A stretch of DNA of 55,522 bases from HRBIN01 sp038891515 (GTDB lineage: Archaea; Thermoproteota; Nitrososphaeria_A; Caldarchaeales; Caldarchaeaceae), in NCBI GenBank assembly GCA_038891515.1, contig JAWAEB010000003.1, forward strand, positions 1-55,522. The letters are read 5' to 3'. Every line of letters starts with the position of its first letter. Positions within the stretch are counted from its first letter, which is position 1. A model generated the notes under the pieces. The model worked only from the letters and a program-made list of their open reading frames with translations. It had not been told where the DNA came from and searched no databases. Positions 24,601 to 32,010 of this stretch are shown here, piece after piece. Position numbers and translations under genes: made by a program.

Positions 24601-24795
24601 CTAGCCATCTTGTAGCATATGTGTGCATGCTATGTTTATGAATGCTTGGTGTATGGCTTGGAGCCTATCGTACCTTACCTTAAGCCTCCTGTACTGGTTT
24701 AGCCAGCTTTGGGTCCTCTCTACAGGCCATAGGCGCTTATGCCTCTTATCTTTACGCCTCCTAGGCTCTGTTAACTTAGGTGATACGGCTTTGGC
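24601..24795 (-). pseudogene. IS5-type transposase C-terminal remnant
   Basis: Read on the minus strand, an open frame ending in TAG (24603-24601) contains RLWPVERTQSWLNQYRRLKV and YDRLQAIHQAFINIA. This is the hallmark C-terminus of IS5-family DDE transposases, with the catalytic Glu in the VERTxSWL motif, followed by the usual tail. A stop at about 24796-24798 closes the frame on the other side, and no start or other DDE residues are present. It is a decayed fragment of about 64 codons. It sits beside a second, unrelated transposase fragment (24819-25031), marking this as a site of repeated insertion. Confidence 0.75.
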
Positions 24796-24818
24796 CTAGC
24801 CCTCTCCTTTACCTCCTA

Positions 24819-25031
24819 TGCTTTTGAGGGAGAGGACGGGAATCCCCATCATCCTGTACGGGCTGTACCTACTTGGGTCTTAGCTTTAGGGGTGTCTCTA
24901 AGGTTTTGAGGCCTTTTGTCGATAGGAGCCACGTATCTGTCTGGAGATGGGTTGAGAGGCTTCCAGGGTTCAGGAGAATCCTGTCTGCTAGGTGTAGGGT
25001 CTTCATCTTCCTTGTTGATGAGACGGCTGTA
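24819..25031 (+). pseudogene. IS6-like transposase N-terminal remnant (frameshifted)
   Basis: From ATG 24819 the frame encodes MLLRERTGIPIILYGLYLLG and then stops (TAG near 24881). Shifting frame at about 24873 continues with LGLSFRGVSKVLRPFVDR and SHVSVWRWVERLPGF up to FIFLVDETAV. This is the N-terminal helix-turn-helix and first catalytic-Asp region (VDET) of an archaeal IS6-like DDE transposase. The C-terminal half of the same family is encoded at 55187-55522. The fragment is cut off immediately before the KaiC-like ATPase start, and its second frame is continuous with that gene. Confidence 0.7.
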
Positions 25032-25730
25032 ATGGAGCGGATAGTAACCGGGGTTAGAGGACTCGACACGATTCTTAAAGGCGGGTTGCCGAAGGGCTCC
25101 GTCACCGCTGTGATAGGTCCGCCCGGCGCCGGAAAGACTACCTTAGGCATGCAGTTCCTTTTGACAGGAATTCTCTTGAGCAGAGACTCAGCCTATGTCC
25201 TCACCTTCGCACCCGCGACTTTAAAAGTCATCGCCGAAGGGTTTGGCTGGAACCCAACGTTCATAGAAAAGATTGAGATACTAGACCTTTTCTCAAAATA
25301 CTCAAACACGAGCAGCCATTACGAACATACAGCCGACATCTATTCTTTAACTGACATCAACCTAGCGTTAGGCAGGATGTTGGAGGAGGTGATAAGCGAA
25401 AACAACATGCGGTTGGTAATAGACTCGATGAGCGATATAATAACGCTGCAGAAAGACGAAGCTGTGTTAAACTCCTTCCTCAGAATAGTGAAGTCAAAGC
25501 TTCAGGCGAAGGGTGTAACATCCTTGGTTTTGGTTGAAGAAGGTGTTCATGAGCCTAAGACCATGTCGTTCGTCGAATCCGTATGTGATGGTACAATTAA
25601 GCTCAAGAAAGAAGACGATGACAGGCTGCTGACAGTGAGCAGAATGCTGGCCACACCCACCCCACCAGGATGGCGAAAGTTCACGATATCCACAGGCATC
25701 GAGATAATCTCCGATGAATTCTTCTACTAG
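25032..25730 (+). CDS. KaiC-like RecA-superfamily ATPase
   Basis: This single-domain KaiC/RadA-like ATPase has 232 residues. MERIVTGVRGLDTILKGGLP is the classic KaiC entry motif, the Walker A is GPPGAGKTTLGMQFL, and the Walker B region is LVIDSMSDI. It lacks the second KaiC domain. Archaeal single-domain KaiC proteins are signalling or regulatory ATPases of mostly unknown role. ATG 25032 is taken as the start. The same frame is open 159 bases further upstream, but those codons belong to a transposase remnant, so a longer chimeric product is possible but unlikely. The native promoter may have been replaced by the insertion. Confidence 0.85.
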   Translation: MERIVTGVRGLDTILKGGLPKGSVTAVIGPPGAGKTTLGMQFLLTGILLSRDSAYVLTFAPATLKVIAEGFGWNPTFIEKIEILDLFSKYSNTSSHYEHTADIYSLTDINLALGRMLEEVISENNMRLVIDSMSDIITLQKDEAVLNSFLRIVKSKLQAKGVTSLVLVEEGVHEPKTMSFVESVCDGTIKLKKEDDDRLLTVSRMLATPTPPGWRKFTISTGIEIISDEFFY

Positions 25731-26054
25731 CGGGGTAAAAGGCACAACCACGTCTGAATAACTGTTTATCAATTTCTCTTCAGCGGCTACAGTAGCAGGC
25801 TTGCTTAACAATGCGGTTGCAGTGCATGCTAAGCTTGCCAAAGGCTGTAGGCGTTTAAAAAGCTAGGGTTCGAGTTATGTGGAGCAGCCGGTAGCATCGA
25901 CAGACGCCGCGTTTGGCCAGCAGCTGGATAATCAAGATGCCGCCCGAAAAGGTTTTAAACACTCTCTAGCGCGGCGCTTAAGACAGGCCTACGGCTAGCT
26001 ACGCTCTCTAACACTACACGGCTTGGAATAGTCGATTGTTTTTAGAGCTGGGTT
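25731..26054. other. Gene-free stretch in the scarred region
   Basis: No convincing gene is seen here. One short plus-strand frame (about 25765-25863) encodes SSAATVAGLLNNAVAVHAKL and ends in TAG. Its 13-base segment AAGCTTGCCAAAG (25831-25843) recurs exactly at 26672-26684 at the start of the unrecognised ORF. This suggests that 25844-26671 was inserted or duplicated between the two copies. A T-loop-like GGTTCGAGT near 25868 is not part of a foldable tRNA. Confidence 0.5.
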
Positions 26055-26684
26055 TTATGCGGTGGCTTGGCTTTCCCAGCTGAGCCTTCCTCCGCAATAT
26101 CTTAAGACTGCTTCGACTAGCTCGTTTGAACAATTTTTAAGGTATTCCATCTCAACGCCGGGGACGCCGCAGACCATCAGCAACACGTTCCTACTCTGGG
26201 CAGTAACTTTGGAGCTGTCGGCGTTGCGGTATGGATAAACCACTATCAGTTTCCGGCCATCCTCCACAACCACCTCCTTACCAGACAGCGTTAAAGGCTT
26301 GTCCATCCTATACCCTAGAACTTCTCCCCCTTGCGGGCGAAACGCATGACCAAGTCCCCTACGAGCCTGTCGGCGTCGAAAGCAGCTATCGGAACGATAT
26401 TTTTCATTGAGACAACGTTGTAGACATCGACTAGAGTGTTTACTCTCGGGAATTCGCGCCCCTGCAAAACACGTCTCAGCAATGCCTCAGCCGATGGTCT
26501 TGTCTTAGTCGGGTCAATTGCCATTCTCCAGAAAAAGTCCTGGTAAGCCCTGACGAGAACTATCTGACCATCCGCCGACTTTCGGCTTCTTTCAGAAGTA
26601 ACCAGAGGACTCATGTAAGCACCCTGAATAGGGCTAAAGCCCTGCAGGATGCTGAGAGGGGGGTTCAGATGAAGCTTGCCAAAG
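25831..26684. repeat. 13-bp direct repeat flanking the B3/B4 remnant
   Basis: AAGCTTGCCAAAG occurs at 25831-25843 and 26672-26684. In both copies the plus-strand frame reads KLAK. The broken B3/B4 gene lies between them. Confidence 0.5.
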
Positions 26685-26809
26685 CTGCGGATGAGGCCAT
26701 GATTGAAATGGCCCAGCTGGTAGTAGCTGAGGCCGAACAGAGATATCCATGCTTCAAAAGGGTCGTCGAAGAGCTTGGAATAACAGGCGACAACCACATA
26801 CCTCCACAA
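26055..26809 (-). pseudogene. B3/B4 (PheRS-beta-like) domain protein, frameshifted and 5'-truncated
   Basis: Two minus-strand frames make one gene. 26809-26315 encodes RAYQDFFWRMAIDPTKTRPS, VNTLVDVYNVVSMKNIVPI and DLVMRFARKGEKF before a TAG. 26306-26055 continues in another frame with MDKPLTLSGKEVVV, VVYPYRNADSSKVT and RNVLLMVCGVPGV. These are consecutive parts of the B3/B4 domain found in the PheRS beta subunit and in stand-alone archaeal proteins thought to act on aminoacyl-tRNA or amino acids. One extra base near 26325-26331, where there is a run of five Gs, would join them, so either a true mutation or a homopolymer error is possible. The normal 70-residue N-terminus is missing: upstream of about 26600 the frame is only antisense to the plus-strand ORF. 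Confidence 0.65.
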
Positions 26810-27067
26810 GAAGCTTTAGCTGAAGCCATAATGCATGTAAGCAGAATCAGAAGCTGGCGAGAGGCGAGAAATTTCTTTGGCCTCTTCAAAGGAAGGAGAG
26901 GAATCAACAAGTTCTACAGTAAAACGGTGAGGCAGGCGCTGTCAAGGCTGACAACAGCGGTCTTGACCAACACAGACCACAGAGCAGAAGACGAAGAAAG
27001 AATCCTGAAAAAGATATGGACGACAGCTAAAGGAAAACCTCGGGAAAGGCTGGAGGCGCCGGCCTGA
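26669..27067 (+). CDS. Unrecognised protein, possibly a gene fragment
   Basis: The protein has 132 residues, helical and charged, with a coherent-looking core (AEQRYPCFKRVVEELGITGD, EAIMHVSRIRSWREARNFFG, RRGINKFYSKTVRQALSRLT). The frame is open upstream of ATG 26669 without another start and overlaps the broken B3/B4 gene antisense, so it may be the 3' part of a longer gene that was interrupted. A 13-base direct repeat at its start also occurs 840 bases upstream. The mix of basic helices and a position among transposon remnants make a mobile-element protein conceivable, but no catalytic motif is visible. I do not assign a function. Confidence 0.45.
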   Translation: MKLAKAADEAMIEMAQLVVAEAEQRYPCFKRVVEELGITGDNHIPPQEALAEAIMHVSRIRSWREARNFFGLFKGRRGINKFYSKTVRQALSRLTTAVLTNTDHRAEDEERILKKIWTTAKGKPRERLEAPA

Positions 27068-27327
27068 ATAGCAGGGAAAAACCCTCTAGGAAAGGCTGGC
27101 CCCCGTAAATACAGCCGTGTCTTATTAAGATTCGGCCCTTATCTATAAAGTTGGCCTTTCCCATGGGTTCTTTGATGTTGTTCTGCTGGCTTGCTTCCAG
27201 CCAAGCTCTCCCCTTATTTTTTCCTTACTTTTCACACTTAAAAACAGACCTTTTTTATCATCATCTAGTTGTGAGCTACAGCCAGCGGTATATATTAATC
27301 AATACATTCAACTAAAGCTGACGCAAC

Positions 27328-27339
27328 AATATAGATAAA
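27328..27339 (+). promoter_or_regulatory. TATA box of the Lrp-family regulator
   Basis: AATATAGATAAA is centred about 28 bases before ATG 27362. About 40 bases further upstream, 27287-27305 is AT-rich (TATATATTAATC) and shares ATATTAAT with the palindrome at lysY, so autoregulation is conceivable. Confidence 0.5.
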
Positions 27340-27361
27340 CAACATCTGCCCATCTAATATC

Positions 27362-27799
27362 ATGGCATACAAGGTGGATGAGATAGACAGGGCTATAATC
27401 AGAATATTATCTAGGGATTCGAGGAGGAACTTCACATCAATTGGTAAGGAGTTGAAGCTTTCCGAGGGGGCTGTTAGGCGGAGAGTGAAGAACCTCGTGG
27501 ATAGGGGAGTTATCAAGGCTTTCACAATCGAGGTGGAGAGGGGCTATCAGGTGAAGGCCTTCACATTTGTCTCAGTCAACCCGGCGACCCCAACCCCGCA
27601 GGTGGCGGAGTCCTTGAGAAGGGTTAGGGGTGTTGAGGAGGTCTATGAGATCACTGGACAGTATGATGTGGTGGCTCTACTGGCGGTGTCTGATATGGCT
27701 GAACTCAACAAGGGCATAGAGGAAATCCGACATGTACCGGGTGTGAGGGATACCAGCACGTCAATAATCCTACGCCAGATCAGGCCTAGTCAGCATTAG
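27362..27799 (+). CDS. Lrp/AsnC-family transcription regulator (LysM-like candidate)
   Basis: The protein has 145 residues, a typical family length. The N-terminal winged helix is DEIDRAIIRILSRDSRRNF followed by LKLSEGAVRRRVKNLVDRG. The C-terminal RAM ligand-binding domain follows (VRGVEEVYEITGQYDVVALL, PGVRDTSTSIIL). Such proteins sense amino acids. In Sulfolobus the Lrp-type LysM regulates the LysW-dependent lysine operon. Proximity to lysY (2.8 kb) and an AT-rich palindrome at the lysY promoter make this a candidate lysine/arginine regulator here, but that is inference. It has a leaderless promoter. Its 3' end overlaps the convergent gene at 27786. Confidence 0.88.
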   Translation: MAYKVDEIDRAIIRILSRDSRRNFTSIGKELKLSEGAVRRRVKNLVDRGVIKAFTIEVERGYQVKAFTFVSVNPATPTPQVAESLRRVRGVEEVYEITGQYDVVALLAVSDMAELNKGIEEIRHVPGVRDTSTSIILRQIRPSQH

Positions 27800-28289
27800 G
27801 CTTAGCCCTGATGACTTTCTCCCTACTCAAGAGTAGGAGGAGCTCATCATACTTGCTGTCGATGTCCCGTACGACCGACTCGGGTATCTCTAGGGAGACC
27901 GGCATCCTGTGCTTCCAGTAATAGCCGTCTGATACGTTGAGGCGGGTGAATATCCCCAGCACACTGGGTGGAAGGCTCCTATTATGCATCCTGAGAAGGT
28001 ACTCCACGAAGCAGTGTTTATAGGCCTTCTCATGTACGTCACCGTAGAACGTGTTGAAGTAGAGATAGATGGGCGCATCCCTAGTGTAGGTTTCCCAAGT
28101 GGTGTAGGCGGTGTATATGGGCTTCCACCCATCATCCCTTAGTATTTGGTCCTCTAGGGAGATGGGTCTCTTCCAGTCGGAGACCATGAATCCCCTCATC
28201 TCCAGCATGGGTATTACGTATCGGTGGATGACCCCCTGCCTCATCATCTCAATCCTCTCCCGCAGAGAAACCATCATACCATCAGCCAC
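27786..28289 (-). CDS. Unrecognised soluble protein
   Basis: This 167-residue protein is rich in aromatic residues (WKPIYTAYTTWETYTRDAPI, YLYFNTFYGDVHEKAYKHCF, VSDGYYWKHRMPVSLEIP) and has no membrane segment or signal. It ends in a charged helix. Candidate starts are ATG 28289 or one of the two internal Mets at residues 5 and 6. The composition and codon use are like those of neighbouring genes, and no other frame competes, so it is probably real. It lies 95 bases downstream of surE in the same direction. I do not recognise the family. Confidence 0.6.
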   Translation of the reverse strand: MADGMMVSLRERIEMMRQGVIHRYVIPMLEMRGFMVSDWKRPISLEDQILRDDGWKPIYTAYTTWETYTRDAPIYLYFNTFYGDVHEKAYKHCFVEYLLRMHNRSLPPSVLGIFTRLNVSDGYYWKHRMPVSLEIPESVVRDIDSKYDELLLLLSREKVIRAKPNAD

Positions 28290-28384
28290 CTATGAGCCTA
28301 GCCAACCCTCCCAGCCACCCCGTATGCCATAACCAACCAACTAGTCATCTAAAATCTGTTAAGCCCGATGCTCCTCCCAACACA

Positions 28385-29206
28385 TTATGGCCAGGCTGTC
28401 CTCCCCCTATTGATACGCTCCACCAGCCCAGCCAGCTTGGCGGGCTCTACGCCGGCCGAAGAGTCCACCTTCATGGGGGATATTGATATTGTTCCCTCCA
28501 CGAAGAGGCTGTGGACGTCCGAGTCTACGGTGAATTTCTCCCTTGGAAAGAGCTCACCGTATATCCAGTAGTATGGCTTGTTCTTGGGGTCCCTCCTCTC
28601 CAGAACCATTTCAACATACCTCGCCTTTAGGACACGGGTTATTCTAATGGGTGTCGTGGATGAAAGCTTCTCTGGGAAGTTGACATTGAGATAGTCAACA
28701 CCCTCGGGCAACCCGTTCTCCATAACCCAGCCCACAATCTCGGCCGCAACCTTGGCAGCCTCACCCATCATAGCCTTGAGCTGCCGACCGCTTATGCCAC
28801 CCTTTTCGGGCAGGGCCTGGGAGAACGCTATGGCTGGGATGCCTAATATGGCCGCCCTTATAGCTGCTGCCACGGTCCCACTACCATATATTGCCTGGGA
28901 GGACGCGTTCTCACCCTCATTTATCCCAGAGACCACTATATCGGGCTTCCGGCCCCTCAGTATTCTTCTTATACCCAAGATTATGCAGTCAGAGGGTGTT
29001 CCTGAAACTGAGTAGGCCCGCTCACCATTGTGGATGACCTGACGTAGTCTTAGAGGCTTATGCAGCGTGAGGCTCATACCGGTTGCGCTTCTCATGGACT
29101 CTGGGGCGACAATAGTTACATCTCCCAGATGCTGGAGCGCGTAGTAGAGGGACCAGAGTCCAGGCCTCCTCACACCATCATCGTTGGTGAGTAGTATCTT
29201 GGGCAA
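28385..29206 (-). CDS. surE: 5'-nucleotidase SurE
   Basis: This 273-residue phosphatase has the SurE N-terminus ILLTNDDGVRRPGL, whose Asp pair binds the divalent metal, the block TIVAPESMRSATGMSLT, and the conserved SGINEGENASS and GTPSDC segments. It dephosphorylates nucleoside 5'- and 3'-monophosphates in the cytoplasm and in many prokaryotes belongs to stress survival gene sets. The length is slightly above the bacterial average. It lies 13 bases after the ATP synthase subunit E gene and may share its message. Confidence 0.92.
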   Translation of the reverse strand: MPKILLTNDDGVRRPGLWSLYYALQHLGDVTIVAPESMRSATGMSLTLHKPLRLRQVIHNGERAYSVSGTPSDCIILGIRRILRGRKPDIVVSGINEGENASSQAIYGSGTVAAAIRAAILGIPAIAFSQALPEKGGISGRQLKAMMGEAAKVAAEIVGWVMENGLPEGVDYLNVNFPEKLSSTTPIRITRVLKARYVEMVLERRDPKNKPYYWIYGELFPREKFTVDSDVHSLFVEGTISISPMKVDSSAGVEPAKLAGLVERINRGRTAWP

Positions 29207-29219
29207 AGTCAGGCTGTCC

Positions 29220-29828
29220 CTACCGCCCCATGAGAAGAGATGCTATCTCCTTCCTCAGATACGGTCTAAGCCTCTCAAGCCTAGCCTCTACGGTATTGTC
29301 ATATATTTTAAACCCGTCAGCCGTTCTAACCCTAACGCCGGCGATCGTTTCTATAGGCTTGTCTGATAGCTGTATCTTCACACCCCTGGCATGCCCCACA
29401 TCCCTCACTAAATCCCGTAGCATTCGGAGACCAGCCTCGTTGGACTCAGCCACCACATCAGCGTCTCCCAATGTCTCCACAGCTTCTGTCAACAGCCTCT
29501 TCAGAACAGGGGCGAAGTCGGGCCGTGTAGCCCTCTCCCCAATCTCCTTCAACGCCTTATCAAAGACAGTGTTCACACTATTCTCCACAACTGAGATTGC
29601 CCTGTTCTTGGCCGATATCTCGGCTAGGCTCACTATCCGCTGGCGGACGCTCTCTCTTGCTGCAGCGCCTGAGCTGGATATTGCCGAGAGCTCCCTAAAG
29701 GTCTCCTCCTCCACCCTCTCCACAGCCCTCAAAGCCTCCTTCACCGCCTCGTCAAGCTCGGCCCTCACCTTTTCGAGGGTTTCGTCCACAACCTCCCTCA
29801 CCACCTTATCAAGAGCAGCCGATGACAA
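29220..29828 (-). CDS. atpE: A-type ATP synthase subunit E (peripheral stalk)
   Basis: The protein has 202 residues. The first 110 form a long charged helix (VVDETLEKVRAELDEAVKEA and onward) typical of the stator E subunit, and the C-terminal globular part includes GVKIQLSDKPIETIAGVRV and YDNTVEARLERLRPYLRKEI. It is a stator component that pairs with subunit H/G and holds the catalytic head against rotation. It follows subunit F by 39 bases. The other A1Ao genes (A, B, C, D, I, K) are not in this window, so the operon is split. Confidence 0.88.
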   Translation of the reverse strand: MSSAALDKVVREVVDETLEKVRAELDEAVKEALRAVERVEEETFRELSAISSSGAAARESVRQRIVSLAEISAKNRAISVVENSVNTVFDKALKEIGERATRPDFAPVLKRLLTEAVETLGDADVVAESNEAGLRMLRDLVRDVGHARGVKIQLSDKPIETIAGVRVRTADGFKIYDNTVEARLERLRPYLRKEIASLLMGR

Positions 29829-29867
29829 ATCTATTCATGGGAAGCTGCTAGAGCCTACTAAAAAAGT

Positions 29868-30164
29868 CTAGACACCCAGAACCTCACGGAGTATGGCTCG
29901 GTAGTCTATTTTCTTAGGCTTGCCCGCTAGGGGAGGTAGCTCATATATTAGTGGGACTGGCTTCTTGGCTCGCATCTCGTTGAGCTCGCTTCTGAACTCT
30001 TGGGTTAGGTCTTCCGAGACTATTATCAGACCAATGTCCGACTGCTGCTGGAGCTCTCTAATTTTCTGAAGTGCCTGATGTGGAGTTGAGACTGTTATGC
30101 CGGCGGCTCCCGCCAGCCTAAACCCGGCGACGAATGAGGAGCCTCCCAGCGCCACCACCTTCAA
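29868..30164 (-). CDS. atpF: A-type ATP synthase subunit F
   Basis: The protein has 98 residues, the usual length. It has the Rossmann-like fold pattern MKVVALGGSSFVAGFRLAGA, then GLIIVSEDLTQEFRSEL, and VPLIYELPPLAGKPKKIDYR near the C-terminus. Subunit F belongs to the central rotor stalk and modulates ATP hydrolysis. It sits between the TGS-domain GTPase gene (43 bases upstream) and subunit E, all on the minus strand. Confidence 0.88.
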   Translation of the reverse strand: MKVVALGGSSFVAGFRLAGAAGITVSTPHQALQKIRELQQQSDIGLIIVSEDLTQEFRSELNEMRAKKPVPLIYELPPLAGKPKKIDYRAILREVLGV

Positions 30165-30207
30165 ATATCCTCGGAGAGGTGGCTGCTACTGCTTCAATTT
30201 AGCTTTA

Positions 30208-31356
30208 CTAGAGGAAGAGCTCCACCACGTCACCGTCATCCAATCTGTGGCCTGGTCCCACCTGCTGGCCCTGAATCCTCACCGAGCGACCCCAAACTTT
30301 GGCATATCTCAGGTTCCGGGCGAAGTCCTTGTGGATGACCTTGGCAAGGTCTTGGATGGTAGCATCACGATGTATGACGATGGGGTTGCGTGCTACAACA
30401 CCATCTTTCTGTGTGTATATTCGTATGACTCCGAGGGACCTGTATATGGTTTCCCGTATGCTACCTATATTTTTGTCACTGACTGCTATTAATGGTACTC
30501 CCAGCTCCGCCACCCTCTCAGCTAGTTTATCGAGCATGCCCGGGCCAGCCAAGTCAGCTCTGCCCGCCACTAATACAGCCTTCTTATAGACCGTCTCCCT
30601 GAGCACCTGCTCTTCCAAGTCCGCTATGGATGCGTCTCCGTAAACCTTAACAACAGCATGTCTTATTCCTATGCTCCTCAGCAGTTCCTTCACACCGCTC
30701 AGTGTACCCCTAAAGTTTCCAAAGATCACCAACCTCACATCACCGCTGTCCTTCTTCTCCACACTAATGGTTGAGCGCTTCTCCTTAAGAACAATCCCAC
30801 TTTCATCCAGCAGGGACATGACATGCTCCAGCTGGGCTACCGGGTCTCCGCCACAGTCCAGCATAAGCATGATTAGGTCTGCGTTACGGGCCACAGCAAT
30901 ACTTCTAGCTGTGAATGGTGTCTCCTTAAGATCTCCAGTTAGTATAGCTGGAAGCTCCACCAGCTGTATCTCCACATCCTCATATCGCATCATGCCAGGG
31001 GCTGGCTTTACAGTGGTGAGGCTGTATGCTCCTATGGCTGGTCTTGCGTTGGTCAGCGTGGACAAGAGTGTGGACTTTCCCGAGTTGGCAGTGCCCAGCA
31101 ACACCACCTGGGCCGCCCCCTCCCTCCTCACCATGAAATCATCATGCCGTCCCACCTTGACGATTTTCCGCCTCTCAGCCTCCCTCCTTAGCTTAGCCAG
31201 CGTCGCCTTGAGCTGGGCCCGCATCCTCTCAGTACCCTTATGGTCGGGGATGAGTGGTAGAGCTTCCTCTAGGGCCTTTATCTTCTCCTCTAGGGTGCGG
31301 GCCTGCTGGTATCTCGCCAGCTTAGCCTGAGCCTCGGCCGTGAGGTTGGTGGGCAT
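30208..31356 (-). CDS. DRG/OBG-family GTPase with C-terminal TGS domain
   Basis: This 382-residue GTPase begins with a coiled helical region (ARTLEEKIKALEEALPLIPD). The G1 P-loop is LLGTANSGKSTLLSTL, and the effector/G2 region is SLTTVKPAPGMMRYED. The G3 site is VELPAIL, deviating from the canonical DxxG, and a TGS domain closes the protein (IYTQKDGVVARNPIVIHRDA, KVWGRSVRIQGQQVGPGH). Archaeal DRG proteins associate with ribosomes and translation factors. The altered G3 may change hydrolysis or nucleotide preference. It is directly upstream of the ATP synthase F and E genes. Confidence 0.85.
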   Translation of the reverse strand: MPTNLTAEAQAKLARYQQARTLEEKIKALEEALPLIPDHKGTERMRAQLKATLAKLRREAERRKIVKVGRHDDFMVRREGAAQVVLLGTANSGKSTLLSTLTNARPAIGAYSLTTVKPAPGMMRYEDVEIQLVELPAILTGDLKETPFTARSIAVARNADLIMLMLDCGGDPVAQLEHVMSLLDESGIVLKEKRSTISVEKKDSGDVRLVIFGNFRGTLSGVKELLRSIGIRHAVVKVYGDASIADLEEQVLRETVYKKAVLVAGRADLAGPGMLDKLAERVAELGVPLIAVSDKNIGSIRETIYRSLGVIRIYTQKDGVVARNPIVIHRDATIQDLAKVIHKDFARNLRYAKVWGRSVRIQGQQVGPGHRLDDGDVVELFL

Positions 31357-31401
31357 CGGCCCATTATCCCCTCCACTATGATAAAGACATTTTCCAACCC
31401 G

Positions 31402-31941
31402 CTAGGCCCAGTTCAGCATGATGTAGACAAAGATGCCTAGGGCTAGACTGGCCGACCATAGCCGAACAGCCCACCGGCCCACTGTGGGATGGCCTGTCTG
31501 TCGCACATCTCTAATGGCTGTGGTGAGTCCAACCGTGATATTGTATAGGACGAGTGGTATTGAGACTATTGAGAGGGCTAGATGTATTGTGAGGGATGGA
31601 AGGTAGACATATAGCCGGAGGAATTCCGGCCCCTCATACTGTCTAACCCCTCCCATATAGAGGCGTGATACATACATGACTAGGAAGGCGACGATGAGGA
31701 TGAAGGAGGCCAGCATATAGATTCTGTGACGACCTATCTCACCCATCCTAACAGCCCTATAACCTAGCTGGAGGGAGAATAGGGCGAGGAGATTCACGGC
31801 CGCTATGGCGTGGGGTAGGATAGCCGTTAGGGCACCACCGCCGGGCGCCTCGGTCCTGCCTGTCAGAAGATACCCAAGCACAGCATAAGCTAGCAGGGTT
31901 ACAGCGGCTGTGGTGATTAGGGAGAGCTTGCTAACCGGCAA
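31402..31941 (-). CDS. DUF420-like multipass membrane protein
   Basis: The protein has 179 residues with about five transmembrane helices. Histidines sit near helix ends (LPHAIAAVNLLALFSLQLGY, IGRHRIYMLASFILIVAF, LTIHLALSIVSIPLVLYN and GHPTVGRWAVRLWSASLALG). This fits DUF420/CtaM-like proteins linked to heme-copper oxidase maturation, though no oxidase gene is in the window. The start is TTG 31941, supported by a TATA box at 31967-31975 about 30 bases away (leaderless). It is divergent from argS and may share that TATA element. Confidence 0.7.
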   Translation of the reverse strand: MPVSKLSLITTAAVTLLAYAVLGYLLTGRTEAPGGGALTAILPHAIAAVNLLALFSLQLGYRAVRMGEIGRHRIYMLASFILIVAFLVMYVSRLYMGGVRQYEGPEFLRLYVYLPSLTIHLALSIVSIPLVLYNITVGLTTAIRDVRQTGHPTVGRWAVRLWSASLALGIFVYIMLNWA

Positions 31942-31966
31942 CTCGGCGGGTCTTCCGCATGGTGAG

Positions 31967-31975
31967 AATTTAAAG
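31967..31975. promoter_or_regulatory. TATA element between the DUF420-like gene and argS
   Basis: AATTTAAAG (CTTTAAATT on the minus strand) lies about 30 bases from TTG 31941 and about 40 bases from the argS TTG 32011. It could serve both directions. Confidence 0.45.
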
Positions 31976-32010
31976 ATGGCTATGCACCTTGGCTGTTGGG
32001 TTAGACGGTA

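Noticed and set aside
25860..25900. T-loop-like GGTTCGAGT near 25868, possible tRNA
   Set aside because: The flanking bases do not pair into a T-stem, and no acceptor, D or anticodon stems are found nearby.
26300..26340. A BHB intron as the cause of the B3/B4 frame break
   Set aside because: No 3-nt bulge, 4-bp helix, 3-nt bulge pattern can be formed around 26300-26340; a single-base change at the G-run is simpler.
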